DNA of 16,163 bases, from contig CAMLDJ010000110.1 in the NCBI GenBank assembly GCA_946478755.1, forward strand, positions 1 through 16,163. Reading direction: 5' to 3'. Both the position numbers and the translations under genes were made by a program. This DNA comes from an uncultured Pedobacter sp. (lineage in GTDB: Bacteria > Bacteroidota > Bacteroidia > Sphingobacteriales > Sphingobacteriaceae). Numbering within the stretch: the first letter of the stretch is position 1; the number at the start of each line of letters is the position of its first letter. Shown here one piece after another: positions 1 through 8,220 of this stretch. The notes under the pieces are model-generated. The model did no database searches, was not told where the DNA came from, and saw only the letters and a list, made by a program, of their open reading frames with translations.

Positions 1-51
1 AGGCATAATTTATCGCACAACTGGACAAGGGTTCGAACCCCTTCGGCTCCA
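1..51 (+). ncRNA. ssrA: 3' end of a tRNA-like RNA, probably tmRNA (partial)
   Basis: Only the last 51 bases are inside the window. A perfect T-arm is visible: stem AAGGG (27-31), loop TTCGAAC (32-38), stem CCCTT (39-43), then the 3' acceptor strand CGGCTCC (44-50) and discriminator A51. CCA is not fully encoded. The bases before the T-arm do not fold into a normal anticodon arm at the expected distance (5-9 against 17-21 do not pair), and GGAC directly precedes the T-stem as in many tmRNAs. I therefore favour tmRNA, the trans-translation RNA that rescues stalled ribosomes, over an ordinary tRNA. The tag reading frame and the 5' half are not visible, so a tRNA with an unusual arm cannot be excluded. 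Confidence 0.6.
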
Positions 52-52
52 C

Positions 53-90
53 AAAGGCCTTTGAGATTATCTCAGAGGCCTTTTATTTAT
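53..90 (+). terminator. Intrinsic terminator after the tRNA-like RNA
   Basis: A 14-bp hairpin pairs 53-66 with 70-83 (one G-T pair, loop TTA) and runs into a T-rich tail at 81-90. It begins two bases after the RNA's discriminator base, so it ends that transcript. Read on the minus strand it has only a short T run (TTTG), so it may weakly stop readthrough from the acetyltransferase operon as well. Confidence 0.85.
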
Positions 91-176
91 AGAATTCTCA
101 ACTGTCTTACATCTCGAAAATGCGGACAGATTACTTCACAAGTGTTTATCAGGCTAAATATTGCCACAACCCCGAC

Positions 177-911
177 CTAAGGTCTAACCAGGGTATAATT
201 GGTTTGCAAAAAGTCAGTCTGAAATCCCATTCTTTTGTAGATCCCCTCGCCCATAGCAGAAGCTTGCAGAAAAGCATGGCTTAAGCCATCCTCAATGGCT
301 TGATTTAAAATAAAAGCCATCGCTTCGTCGGCAAATCCTCTTTTCCGAAATTCAGGAATCACACCTACACCATGGATGCCGATCTCATTTCCAGATTGAA
401 AGGTCATAACCGTCCCAATTGGCCGCTTTCCAAGGTAGATCAGGTAGAATTGGATATGCTCTTTCGTTTCCATCAGGATCTGCGGACTGATCTGATAACC
501 GAAGGACTGTGGATAAATCTCCGCCCAGGTTATTTCCTGATCCCAGTCAGTAACCCGTTTCAGATGAATGTTGCGTTTATTTTCAAATTTCTCCTGAAGT
601 GCCAGCGACATGCCGATCTGTTCAGACTTTTTGGTAAATCCGCTTTTTTCAATGAACAGCAAATCAGGGCTGGCAAAATCATCCCAATAAGAAAATGATA
701 AGGGGGTGGCTGAAGAATTGATCAGCTCCTTTACCCTATTTAATAACGATTCATTCCGTGTTTGTTTAAGCCAGATGCGATTTGGCCAGTCTGAGTTTGG
801 AACCCGGCTATACCCCAGTTCATCGTCCGCAAAGAAGCCCTGAAATGGCCAGCTGGCTGACTCCCATAAAGCGCTTAAGTTCTTGATATTTGATTGTACT
901 AACTCATTCAT
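177..911 (-). CDS. GNAT-family N-acetyltransferase
   Basis: 244 residues. The C-terminal half is a GNAT fold: motif A with the acetyl-CoA pyrophosphate-binding pattern lies at about residues 181-198 (GVGVIPEFRKRGFADEAM, matching R-x-x-G-x-A), and motif B at about 214-230 ends in IYKRMGF. The N-terminal 100 residues are less typical and may shape the acceptor site or be a degenerate GNAT half. The enzyme should move an acetyl group from acetyl-CoA to an amine in the cytoplasm; the acceptor cannot be predicted. The ATG lies six bases after the stop of the transporter gene, so the two are probably co-transcribed with the Crp/Fnr-type regulator upstream. This setting suggests a role in response to a small molecule, possibly detoxification (inference). 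Confidence 0.85.
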   Translation of the reverse strand: MNELVQSNIKNLSALWESASWPFQGFFADDELGYSRVPNSDWPNRIWLKQTRNESLLNRVKELINSSATPLSFSYWDDFASPDLLFIEKSGFTKKSEQIGMSLALQEKFENKRNIHLKRVTDWDQEITWAEIYPQSFGYQISPQILMETKEHIQFYLIYLGKRPIGTVMTFQSGNEIGIHGVGVIPEFRKRGFADEAMAFILNQAIEDGLSHAFLQASAMGEGIYKRMGFQTDFLQTNYTLVRP

Positions 912-917
912 CTTCGT

Positions 918-1367
918 TTATTTTGAATTGATTAAAATGATCCCAACAAGCATCGCCACAGCGCCAATTAATTTCTTCCAGGTAATCGGCTCCATTGGTA
1001 AATTCAGCCATCCGAAATGCGTAGCAATCATTGAAAATATCAGTTGTCCACACAAGCCCAGCGAAATCATCCTCGAAATTCCCAATTTTGGAATGCTGTA
1101 TAAGTACAGGGTAATGCCCATCATACTAAACAGTCCGCCAATAAACCATAAATACCAGGGAACTTGTTTGATAAGATTTATACCCGGTAATTCCTTCGAA
1201 AAAGCCAGTAGAAAAACAGCCGCAAATACGGCGCTGCTTAGAGATGTGGAAACGGATGCCAATAAGGGTTTTCGAATGACAACACCCAAATGGGCATTAA
1301 AACCTGCCTGGATAGCTAAAAATATCCCTCCTAAAAATGCGGTAACTGCAACCAATTGTTGATTCAT
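918..1367 (-). CDS. YdcZ/DUF606-type DMT superfamily transporter
   Basis: 149 residues with about five hydrophobic segments (roughly 4-24, 36-56, 71-91, 95-115 and 132-147), the size and layout of the half-length DUF606/YdcZ proteins of the drug/metabolite transporter superfamily. The pattern GGIFLAIQAGFNAHLG near the N terminus is typical of that family. Half-size members probably dimerise in the inner membrane; the substrate is unknown. It lies between a Crp/Fnr-family regulator (58 bp upstream) and an acetyltransferase (6 bp downstream), all on the minus strand. A perfect Bacteroidota -7 box (TACCTTTG on the minus strand) sits four bases before the ATG, which may give a very short or leaderless transcript. 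Confidence 0.8.
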   Translation of the reverse strand: MNQQLVAVTAFLGGIFLAIQAGFNAHLGVVIRKPLLASVSTSLSSAVFAAVFLLAFSKELPGINLIKQVPWYLWFIGGLFSMMGITLYLYSIPKLGISRMISLGLCGQLIFSMIATHFGWLNLPMEPITWKKLIGAVAMLVGIILINSK

Positions 1368-1371
1368 AAAC

Positions 1372-1379
1372 CAAAGGTA
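1372..1379 (-). promoter_or_regulatory. Possible Bacteroidota -7 promoter box before the transporter gene
   Basis: The minus strand reads TACCTTTG, a full match to the TAnnTTTG primary promoter element known in Bacteroides and relatives. It ends four bases upstream of the transporter ATG at 1367. No clear TTTG -33 element lies 19-21 bases further upstream. If used, transcription would begin close to the start codon. A chance match is quite possible. Confidence 0.25.
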
Positions 1380-1425
1380 AACACCGATTTTCCTATCAGC
1401 CTTTACATATGTCGATTTGTTCTTT

Positions 1426-2019
1426 TTATTTCAAATCTTTCCGTATACGGCTCAGTTGGGTTGGCGTTATGCCTAAATGAGAAGCGATATGCTGCAAGGG
1501 GATCCTTTTGTCAATATTTGGATGTATGTCTAAGAGCTTCAGATACCGTGTTGTCGCATTTTCCATGACCAATGAAATTTCGCGTTTCTCTTTGTCTATG
1601 ACCCAGTTTTTTTCGAGATAGGCGATATAAAAATTCTTAAGGTCATCATGGCTATTCACCAGCTCTTTATATTTTTTGTCGTCTATCACCATGACAATGC
1701 TTTCCTCAACGGCCTGTAGTATAAACTGAGAGGGTGTATTTAAGAGGGCCGACACTACAGAGCCTGCGAAATCTCCTTCCAAAAAAATGTTCTTGTTATA
1801 GGTATTCGCATTTTCATCAATAAAAAAAGCAATAACTGCCCCTTTGCAAATAAAAAAACGTTCCCTGGCAATCCGTCCTTCCATCAATAAAATCTCATCC
1901 TTCTGATATACCTGGAACCTGACAAGAGATTTAACCAATAGCAACGATTCCTCAGAAACCGGATAATAGGCTAAGATCTTTTCCTTTAAGTCAGCCAAAT
2001 ATTTTTCTTCGTCTATCAC
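1426..2019 (-). CDS. Crp/Fnr-family transcriptional regulator
   Basis: 197 residues. Residues about 20-135 form a cyclic-nucleotide-binding-like beta-roll (for example VYQKDEILLMEGRIARERFFICKGAVIAFF, split here as residues 38-50 and 51-66). The C terminus (about 171-197, IPLQHIASHLGITPTQLSRI) is the recognition helix-turn-helix. The domain lacks the glycine/arginine signature of true cAMP binders, so the ligand is unknown; this is the common shortened Bacteroidota group. The start is a GTG codon: the same frame upstream meets a stop, and AAGG lies four bases before GTG. It heads a minus-strand cluster with the transporter and acetyltransferase and probably regulates them (inference). Confidence 0.88.
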   Translation of the reverse strand: MIDEEKYLADLKEKILAYYPVSEESLLLVKSLVRFQVYQKDEILLMEGRIARERFFICKGAVIAFFIDENANTYNKNIFLEGDFAGSVVSALLNTPSQFILQAVEESIVMVIDDKKYKELVNSHDDLKNFYIAYLEKNWVIDKEKREISLVMENATTRYLKLLDIHPNIDKRIPLQHIASHLGITPTQLSRIRKDLK

Positions 2020-2111
2020 TGTGCCTTTTTTATAGTGAGATTATGCATAGCAATAAAATTAATAAAATCTTATTCATATATACTATCCTTTAAAAAAGCC
2101 ATTCGGCTCAC

Positions 2112-2147
2112 AAAAACCTGATCAGCAACTGCTAATCAGGTTTTTTT
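2112..2147 (-). terminator. Intrinsic terminator after the SusCD-EEP operon
   Basis: Bases 2112-2122 (AAAAACCTGAT) pair with 2135-2145 (ATCAGGTTTTT). After one mismatch, an inner stem 2124-2126/2131-2133 closes an AACT loop. It lies 22 bp past the stop of the EEP lipoprotein gene and has a T run on both strands (T5 on minus, T7 on plus). It separates this operon from the Crp/Fnr regulator gene. Confidence 0.8.
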
Positions 2148-2168
2148 ATGTATAAGTCCCTTAGTTAT

Positions 2169-3011
2169 TTATTTGATTAGTTGTATCTCGGCGATTACCG
2201 GCAAATGATCGGAAGCATAGGTTTCGCTGACAGTAAGGTAATTTAGGACATTGAATTTTGTGAATGGGCGCATCAATAGATAATCGAGCGTTGAAGCCGG
2301 TTTTTGTGCAGAAAAGGTAAGGGGGCAGGACGATTTGCATCCCCAGCCGAGCTCTTGTCTCAACAGCGACATGGTTGCCGATGTGGGTGTAGCATTGAAA
2401 TCGCCGCCTATGATAAGCGGAAGAGTCAATGTTTTTACTATTTTATTGATTTCGCCTGCCTGTAACAGCCGGTTGTCTTCCGCGCTGAGGTGATCCAGAT
2501 GGGTGGAGGCAAATTGAAAACGCTGACCTTCTTTTTCGACTGTAACCAGGGCCACTGAACGAGTTTCACCGCCCTGCTTGGTGGTTACGGGAAGTTCGTA
2601 GCGCTGTGTTTCAATAAAAGGCAATCGGGAAAGTACCGCATCACCAAATTGTCCGCCATCATAATCGATCGCTCTGGTATAGAAATAGTTCATCCCCGTC
2701 AGCCGTGCCAGCTCTTTTGCCTGGTCTAGCGTATTTCCCGAACGGTTGGTATTCACATCGACTTCCTGCAGGGCTACCAGATCCAGGTTTTGGGCTTTGA
2801 TAACATTGGCTATGGCGGAAAGGTCTACCGTTCCGGCCGGTTTTGATGGTGGGTTTCCAATATGAATGTTGTAGGTCATGACTTTTATCACCACCCCATC
2901 AGTCGCCGGTGGTGGCGCCGGTATTTCGCCGGATTTGCCTTTACCACACGACATTATTGTAAGGAAAACACAAGTGCTTAACAGAAAAGGGATAATAAGT
3001 ATTTTTTTCAT
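2169..3011 (-). CDS. Secreted EEP-fold phosphoesterase lipoprotein
   Basis: 280 residues from the chosen start. An in-frame ATG eight codons earlier (3035) is possible, but 3011 gives a classical lipoprotein leader, MKKILIIPFLLSTC, with a lipobox ending IMSC (Cys22 of this start). The mature part is an endonuclease/exonuclease/phosphatase domain. All metal and catalytic motifs are present: TYNIH (Asn), ALQEVD (Glu), STHLDH (His), GGDFNATP (Asp and Asn), LDYLLM (Asp) and the final SDHLPV (Asp-His pair). This fold hydrolyses phosphodiester or phosphomonoester bonds with a divalent metal; substrates range from nucleic acids to sphingomyelin and inositol phosphates. Its site just after SusD suggests it acts on, or prepares, the SusCD cargo at the cell surface or in the periplasm (inference). 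Confidence 0.88.
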   Translation of the reverse strand: MKKILIIPFLLSTCVFLTIMSCGKGKSGEIPAPPPATDGVVIKVMTYNIHIGNPPSKPAGTVDLSAIANVIKAQNLDLVALQEVDVNTNRSGNTLDQAKELARLTGMNYFYTRAIDYDGGQFGDAVLSRLPFIETQRYELPVTTKQGGETRSVALVTVEKEGQRFQFASTHLDHLSAEDNRLLQAGEINKIVKTLTLPLIIGGDFNATPTSATMSLLRQELGWGCKSSCPLTFSAQKPASTLDYLLMRPFTKFNVLNYLTVSETYASDHLPVIAEIQLIK

Positions 3012-3037
3012 ATCGACTTTAATTTGAGTTTCCATAC

Positions 3038-4774
3038 CTACCAGCCACTCGGTTGTACTAAATTTGGATTCAGGTCTTTCTGGGCCAGGGGCACCGGCCA
3101 GCGGTAGTTTTTCGGATCAGAAAACTTACGTCCGGAATTAATGATCAAATAGCCCTCTGCATCTGTAGGAATTGTAGCGATGTACACCTGGTTGTAAGAA
3201 GGAACGAGGCTTTTCTTGATGCCTTTTACATCCTCAGCGAGGAGGCTTCCTTGCTTCCAGCGCAGAATATCGAAATACCGGTGTCCCTCCAGAGCGAGCT
3301 CTATGCGGCGTTCGCGCCTGATTTCCGTACGCAGGTCCATACCCCAGGCACTTAGGTCACTAAGTTTCATATGCACCATCCCTACCCTGGTGCGCAACTT
3401 GTTGATGGTATTATCGAGGTCGGCTTGAGTAAGGGTACCCTGCTCCATGCGAGCTTCGGCGTAAGTCAATAAGATCTCGGCGTAGCGTAAAAGATGAATA
3501 TCATTTGAATCGCGGTTGTAAACACCTACAGCGGTAGTTTCTACATACTTAACATTGTAATAGCCGGTTCCCGTAACTGTACCTTTCTTGTCGGCATCCC
3601 ATTTGGGCAGATTATAGATGGCGCCCGGGCTGGCGTCCTGATCGCCATCGTCCTTGCCTTCCCAGGCGGTACCTGGACTTAAGACAGTCTGAATCATGCG
3701 CGGATCCCGGTTTTTAAACAGAGCGGCATAGGTAGATTCATCGTACAAAGGCGATTCGCTGATCGGCCGACCATCAGTGCACAGGTAAGCATCTACCAGT
3801 GATTTGGTAATACTGAAACGCGATACCTGATCGGGCACCCAGCTCTCGCGGCTAAGGTTGTGCTCCGATACGCCAGCCAGGTATGGGCGCGCAAGGATGG
3901 TCTCTTTATTGGCCGTATTAGTAATTTTGCCTTTGTAGGTAAACAGTTCGCGATAACTGGTGGCTGTGTTTCCGTTGGAGTATAAATTGTAGACGCCGAG
4001 ATCCATGACGGCTTTGGCAGCGGCTTCGGCCACATTCCATTTCTCGAAGAACAGGGCAACTTTCGCTTTCCAGCCGAGGGCGGCGCCTCTGGTGATCCTT
4101 CCCGAATCTACAGCTGTGTAGCTGGGCGGCAGTCCCGGAGCGGCTTTATCCAATTCAGACAAAATGAAGTCGACCACTTCGGCACGCGCGTTTTGTGATG
4201 CCATCAATTCTGGATCGCCGATATTCAGCGTTTTGGTAATCAAAGGTACATCGCCAAACAACATGACTAGAAAACTGTAATAATGCGCGCGCAGAAAAGT
4301 GACCTCCGCGGCATAGCGGGCAAGTAAGTCGGCAGAGGTAGTTTGAGCCTTCTGATAATTTTGCAGAAAATGGTTGCAGCGGCGAATGCCGTAATATTGT
4401 TTAATCCATTCATTGTTGATCACCGGCAGGTTGAAGTCGAATACACCGGTAGAGATGGCCAGATAGTCTGACAAGGGTGGGTAGATGATGTTGTCGCCGC
4501 AGCGCTCCAGGTCTACATAGCTGTCCTGCAAAGTTTCACTTTTGCCTTTGAGGTAAGCATAACAACCATTTACGGCAAGCTTCAGTTGTTCTCCGGTTTC
4601 CCAGAAGCTAACATCGGTAATGGCATCGAGAGGCGGTCGGTCTAGAAAGTCCTTAGAACATCCGGTTATTAAAGAAGCCAGTGCCGGCATAACAAACATA
4701 GAGGACAGGCCATAGATGCTGGCATCCCTGAGGAATGACCGGCGGTTTTTATATAGTGGGTTTTCGTTTTTCAT
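3038..4774 (-). CDS. SusD/RagB-family nutrient-binding lipoprotein with Tat-like leader
   Basis: 578 residues. After a lipobox (ITGC, Cys39) comes the SusD N-terminal signature KDFLDRPPLDAITDVSFW, then the helical TPR-like body and a C-terminal RagB/SusD domain (LLRYAEILLTYAEARM and ERRIELALEGHRYFDILRW are family hallmarks). SusD caps the SusC channel at the outer membrane and binds cargo before TonB-driven uptake. The leader is unusual: N-R11-R12-S-F-L-R, then a moderately hydrophobic stretch before the lipobox, resembling a twin-arginine (Tat) motif; most SusD proteins have plain Sec lipoprotein leaders. The gene starts five bases after the susC stop and ends two bases before the longer EEP start, so the three are co-transcribed. 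Confidence 0.95.
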   Translation of the reverse strand: MKNENPLYKNRRSFLRDASIYGLSSMFVMPALASLITGCSKDFLDRPPLDAITDVSFWETGEQLKLAVNGCYAYLKGKSETLQDSYVDLERCGDNIIYPPLSDYLAISTGVFDFNLPVINNEWIKQYYGIRRCNHFLQNYQKAQTTSADLLARYAAEVTFLRAHYYSFLVMLFGDVPLITKTLNIGDPELMASQNARAEVVDFILSELDKAAPGLPPSYTAVDSGRITRGAALGWKAKVALFFEKWNVAEAAAKAVMDLGVYNLYSNGNTATSYRELFTYKGKITNTANKETILARPYLAGVSEHNLSRESWVPDQVSRFSITKSLVDAYLCTDGRPISESPLYDESTYAALFKNRDPRMIQTVLSPGTAWEGKDDGDQDASPGAIYNLPKWDADKKGTVTGTGYYNVKYVETTAVGVYNRDSNDIHLLRYAEILLTYAEARMEQGTLTQADLDNTINKLRTRVGMVHMKLSDLSAWGMDLRTEIRRERRIELALEGHRYFDILRWKQGSLLAEDVKGIKKSLVPSYNQVYIATIPTDAEGYLIINSGRKFSDPKNYRWPVPLAQKDLNPNLVQPSGW

Positions 4775-4779
4775 GACAA

Positions 4780-7700
4780 TTATTTTAATCTTAAGCTGAT
4801 ACCAAAAATGATCGTTTTAACTTGCGGATAGAATCCGCCATTGCTGATCTTATCGCCTATGGTCTCCTCCGGGACAATCGTTTCAGGATCAAAAGCGCTA
4901 AAAAAATTAGTGCTGGTAAAGAGGTTGTCGGCTGATGCGAACACCCTCAAATTGTCCATGCGCCACTTTTTTAGGAGAGATGAAGGTAGCGTATAGCCCA
5001 GCTGTACATTTTTCAAACGCAGATAAGAGGCGTCCTGCAGCCAGAATTCGGCCAGCTGGCGGGTGGTGTTACGTGTATCTTTAAATAACATACGCGGGTA
5101 CCAGGCATCGGTATTGTCTGGTCGCCAGTGATCTAAATGCACCTGCTGCGGGAAGGCTGCGTCAGCATAAAATGGATGGATGGCTGGTCCCGAAACATAG
5201 CCATTGGCCTTGCCCACACCTTGAAAGAAAAAGGATAGGTCGAACCGTTTATAGCCAAAATCGCCCCGAAAAGAATAGGTATAGTGCGGAAATGGGTCGC
5301 CGATTACCGTGCGGTCTTTCCCGGCAAGGATAATACCATCGCCATCCAGGTCAACGAACTTCAGGTCGCCCGGCGACACTTTCCCCGCATCAGCAGCAAA
5401 AATCGGAAAATTGGGTACATATTTTCCGGCAGCGTCTTTGGTAAAATCAGACTCCTGTGCCAGTCCGGCGGTTCTGTAACCATAGTAGGAATTGATCGGA
5501 TAACCTACCATGCGGATGTTATTAGCAAGGGTTGGGGCTACACCGCCCAGATCAGTTACTTTGTTTTTTACGTCGGATAGTTGTGCGTTAAAACCGTAGC
5601 GGAAATCGCGGATGCGGTCATTCCAGCCAAGATTTAGCTCCCAGCCTTTATTTGATACAGAACCGGCATTTTGATCAGAAACAGCCACGCCTATCACGGC
5701 TGGCTGGGCTACTTTTAGCTGGATGTCGAGGGTTTCCCGCTCGTACCAGTCGCCAGTGAAGTTGAGGCGGTTGTTGAAGAAGGAAAGGTCCAGCCCGATA
5801 TTAAACATACGCACCTTCTCCCATTCCAGCTGGCTATTGGCTAATACGGTCTGCGCAAAACCCTGGGTCAATATATTGCCGATTGGCATGGTACCGACTG
5901 AAATGATAGACGGGATGTATGGATAATACTCGCCATAGCCAGAAGTCTCGGCATTATATTGGTTGCCGAGCAAACCATAGGATAGCCTGATTTTACCTTC
6001 GCTTAGCCAGGATAAGGAGCTCTTGCTTTTGATAAACTCTTCCTGTGTAAAACGCCATCCGGCTGAGGCTGATGGAAAAAATCCGTAACGCTTATCGCTG
6101 GCATAACTGGAGGTTCCGTCGTACCGGAGATTGGCTTCCAATAGGTATTTCTCTGCGAAGTTATAATTAATACGTCCGAAATAACCTCTTAAGGCATATT
6201 GGACTGCATCGCCAAAAGCATTTGGATTCGCTGTACCCAGGTTAAGCACGGGAACATCATCGCTTAGAAAATTGGTCTTCTTGCCGCCCCAAAATTCGTT
6301 TCGACGCCATTCCAGCTGAGTACCGGACAGCGCTTTAATGTGGTGATCGTTGATGTTGAGCTGGTAGTCGAGCTGCGCAGAGAAGGTTTGTATTTTATTA
6401 ATGTACTGTCTTTCATCCAACGTGTTGTTCGGATTGGAGGTGTACCAAACGGCACCGGTTTCCGGATACAGATAGTCGATCCTTCTCGAAAAGATATTGC
6501 GGTTCTGATTGAACATATCCAGGCCGTACTGCGCTTTGAGCTGCAGGTCTTTGTGCAGGTGCAGCGTAGCCGCGATGCTGCCGGTAAACTGTTGTGTTCT
6601 GGCCTCATCAAAGCCTCCGTCATGGGCCATGGCTACCGGATTGCTGGAACCGCCCCCGTAGCCCCAGGAACCATTGCTAAACCTGACAGGACTGAGCGGT
6701 GAAATGGTGAGGCCAGTATAAAATACGCCGCCGTTTTGGCTGGTAGCTGCCGATGACTGATTGACCGTACGATCGATATAGCCGAAATTGACATCGAGAT
6801 CCAGAATATCCAGAATGCGGGCAGAACTCAGCTTCACTCTGGCGTTGTTACGAATCATACCAAACCGATCGCCGACGACCAGGCCATCCTGGTCTTGCCG
6901 ACCGTACGACAGGAAGTATTTGATATCGGAAGAGCCCCCATTCAAACTAACGTTATGGTTTTGTTGGGGTGCGTTTTTCCGGTAAATTTCATTGAACCAG
7001 TTGGTATTGGCAAAGTAATTCGGATCAGAACCATTGCGAGCGGTTTCTATCTGAGCTGCTGTAAAAGAGGGCACGATGCCTGAGTTTGTCTGTGCCTGAT
7101 TGAGCAATTCCATATATTCTGGTGCTCCCAGCATTTTGGGCAGGGACGTAGGTTTCTGAATACCGTAATAGCCATTGTAGCTGAGCGTGGCTTTTTGGTT
7201 CAATGTGCCCGACTTGGTGGTAATCAGGATTACGCCATTGGCGGCTCTGGTTCCATAAATGGAGGTAGATGCCGCATCTTTCAATAAAGAAACCGATTCA
7301 ATATCATCGGGATTTAGGCTATTGAGGTCCTGAGGAATCCCATCTACCAATATAAATGGCTCAGAGTTATTGAGCGAGGTGAGTCCGCGGATGCGTAAAA
7401 AAGCACCTGATGCACCAGGCATACCAGACTGACCAACAGCTGTAAGTCCAGGCAACAAGCCCTGAAGCCCTGCTGATAGAGAAGTAATAGGGCGGCTTTC
7501 CAGATCTTTGGCCGAAATAGTGGCCACCGAACCTGTGAGGTTGGTTTTCTTTTGTGTACCAAAACCAATCACGACAACTTCATTCAGGCCAGTTTGGTCT
7601 TCTTTCAGAATAATGCTGACGGTCTGCCGGTTGTTAACTCTGGTTTCGTAGGTGGTAAAACCAAGATAGGTGACAACCAGGGTGGCATCATCCGCCAGAC

Positions 7701-8220
7701 CATTTAAGGCAAACTCACCATTTGTGTTGGTTAACGTGCTCTGAGTGGTACCTTTTATCCGTACTGAGGCACCTGGAAGTGGATTACCGCTTTCGTCAGT
7801 AACTCTTCCCCGTAGATCGGTAAGTATAAAATAGCCCACTACCCGCTCTAGCAGTCCCGGTATTTTTCTGGTGATGAAAATGGTATTTTCTTTAAGTTCG
7901 TAATTTAAAGGTTGATTCGCGAAAACCATTTTCAGCGCGTCGGCAATTGGCAGATTTTCTAATGTTAGGGATACAACCTTTGATTGATTCAATAAATCAC
8001 TTGCATAGAGTACATCAAATCCACTTTGCAGTTTGATCTTTTTTAGCACTTGCTCTAAGGGTGCATTTCTTTCCGACAGCGTTATTTTCTGCGCATAGCT
8101 CGATGCGCTTGCCTGTATCAGAAAGGTAGTCATGATAATTATGATCAGCCTCATAATTAATAATATTTTAGGGGGCAGCCGATAAGAAGGCGTGCCTAGG
8201 TTAAAAGGATATTGTTTCAT
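4780..8220 (-). CDS. SusC/RagA-family TonB-dependent receptor with STN domain
   Basis: 1146 residues. A signal peptide covers roughly 18-44 (a shorter start at Met23 is possible). It is followed by an STN domain (about 46-117), a carboxypeptidase-regulatory-like beta domain (about 134-208, with RGRVTDESGNPLPGASV), the SusC motif NEVVVIGFGTQKKTNLTGSV (about 213-232), a plug and a 22-strand-type barrel ending in IIFGISLRLK. The extra STN domain marks TonB-dependent transducers: in FecA-type systems it contacts the FecR anti-sigma protein in the periplasm. The adjacent fecR and ECF sigma genes fit this. The protein imports a cargo, unknown here, across the outer membrane with SusD and reports its presence. 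AAAGG lies only one base before the ATG, closer than a usual Shine-Dalgarno site. Confidence 0.95.
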   Translation of the reverse strand: MKQYPFNLGTPSYRLPPKILLIMRLIIIIMTTFLIQASASSYAQKITLSERNAPLEQVLKKIKLQSGFDVLYASDLLNQSKVVSLTLENLPIADALKMVFANQPLNYELKENTIFITRKIPGLLERVVGYFILTDLRGRVTDESGNPLPGASVRIKGTTQSTLTNTNGEFALNGLADDATLVVTYLGFTTYETRVNNRQTVSIILKEDQTGLNEVVVIGFGTQKKTNLTGSVATISAKDLESRPITSLSAGLQGLLPGLTAVGQSGMPGASGAFLRIRGLTSLNNSEPFILVDGIPQDLNSLNPDDIESVSLLKDAASTSIYGTRAANGVILITTKSGTLNQKATLSYNGYYGIQKPTSLPKMLGAPEYMELLNQAQTNSGIVPSFTAAQIETARNGSDPNYFANTNWFNEIYRKNAPQQNHNVSLNGGSSDIKYFLSYGRQDQDGLVVGDRFGMIRNNARVKLSSARILDILDLDVNFGYIDRTVNQSSAATSQNGGVFYTGLTISPLSPVRFSNGSWGYGGGSSNPVAMAHDGGFDEARTQQFTGSIAATLHLHKDLQLKAQYGLDMFNQNRNIFSRRIDYLYPETGAVWYTSNPNNTLDERQYINKIQTFSAQLDYQLNINDHHIKALSGTQLEWRRNEFWGGKKTNFLSDDVPVLNLGTANPNAFGDAVQYALRGYFGRINYNFAEKYLLEANLRYDGTSSYASDKRYGFFPSASAGWRFTQEEFIKSKSSLSWLSEGKIRLSYGLLGNQYNAETSGYGEYYPYIPSIISVGTMPIGNILTQGFAQTVLANSQLEWEKVRMFNIGLDLSFFNNRLNFTGDWYERETLDIQLKVAQPAVIGVAVSDQNAGSVSNKGWELNLGWNDRIRDFRYGFNAQLSDVKNKVTDLGGVAPTLANNIRMVGYPINSYYGYRTAGLAQESDFTKDAAGKYVPNFPIFAADAGKVSPGDLKFVDLDGDGIILAGKDRTVIGDPFPHYTYSFRGDFGYKRFDLSFFFQGVGKANGYVSGPAIHPFYADAAFPQQVHLDHWRPDNTDAWYPRMLFKDTRNTTRQLAEFWLQDASYLRLKNVQLGYTLPSSLLKKWRMDNLRVFASADNLFTSTNFFSAFDPETIVPEETIGDKISNGGFYPQVKTIIFGISLRLK

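Noticed and set aside
1..51. Ordinary tRNA at the left edge
   Set aside because: The T-arm and acceptor strand fit, but bases 5-21 do not form an anticodon stem at the proper spacing; tmRNA is the better reading, though the 5' half is missing.
372..698. 108-codon open frame on the plus strand
   Set aside because: It lies fully antisense to the GNAT gene, whose motifs are clear, and the encoded sequence shows no family features.
883..1362. 159-codon open frame on the plus strand
   Set aside because: It is antisense to the transporter gene; its hydrophobic patches are a shadow of that membrane protein.
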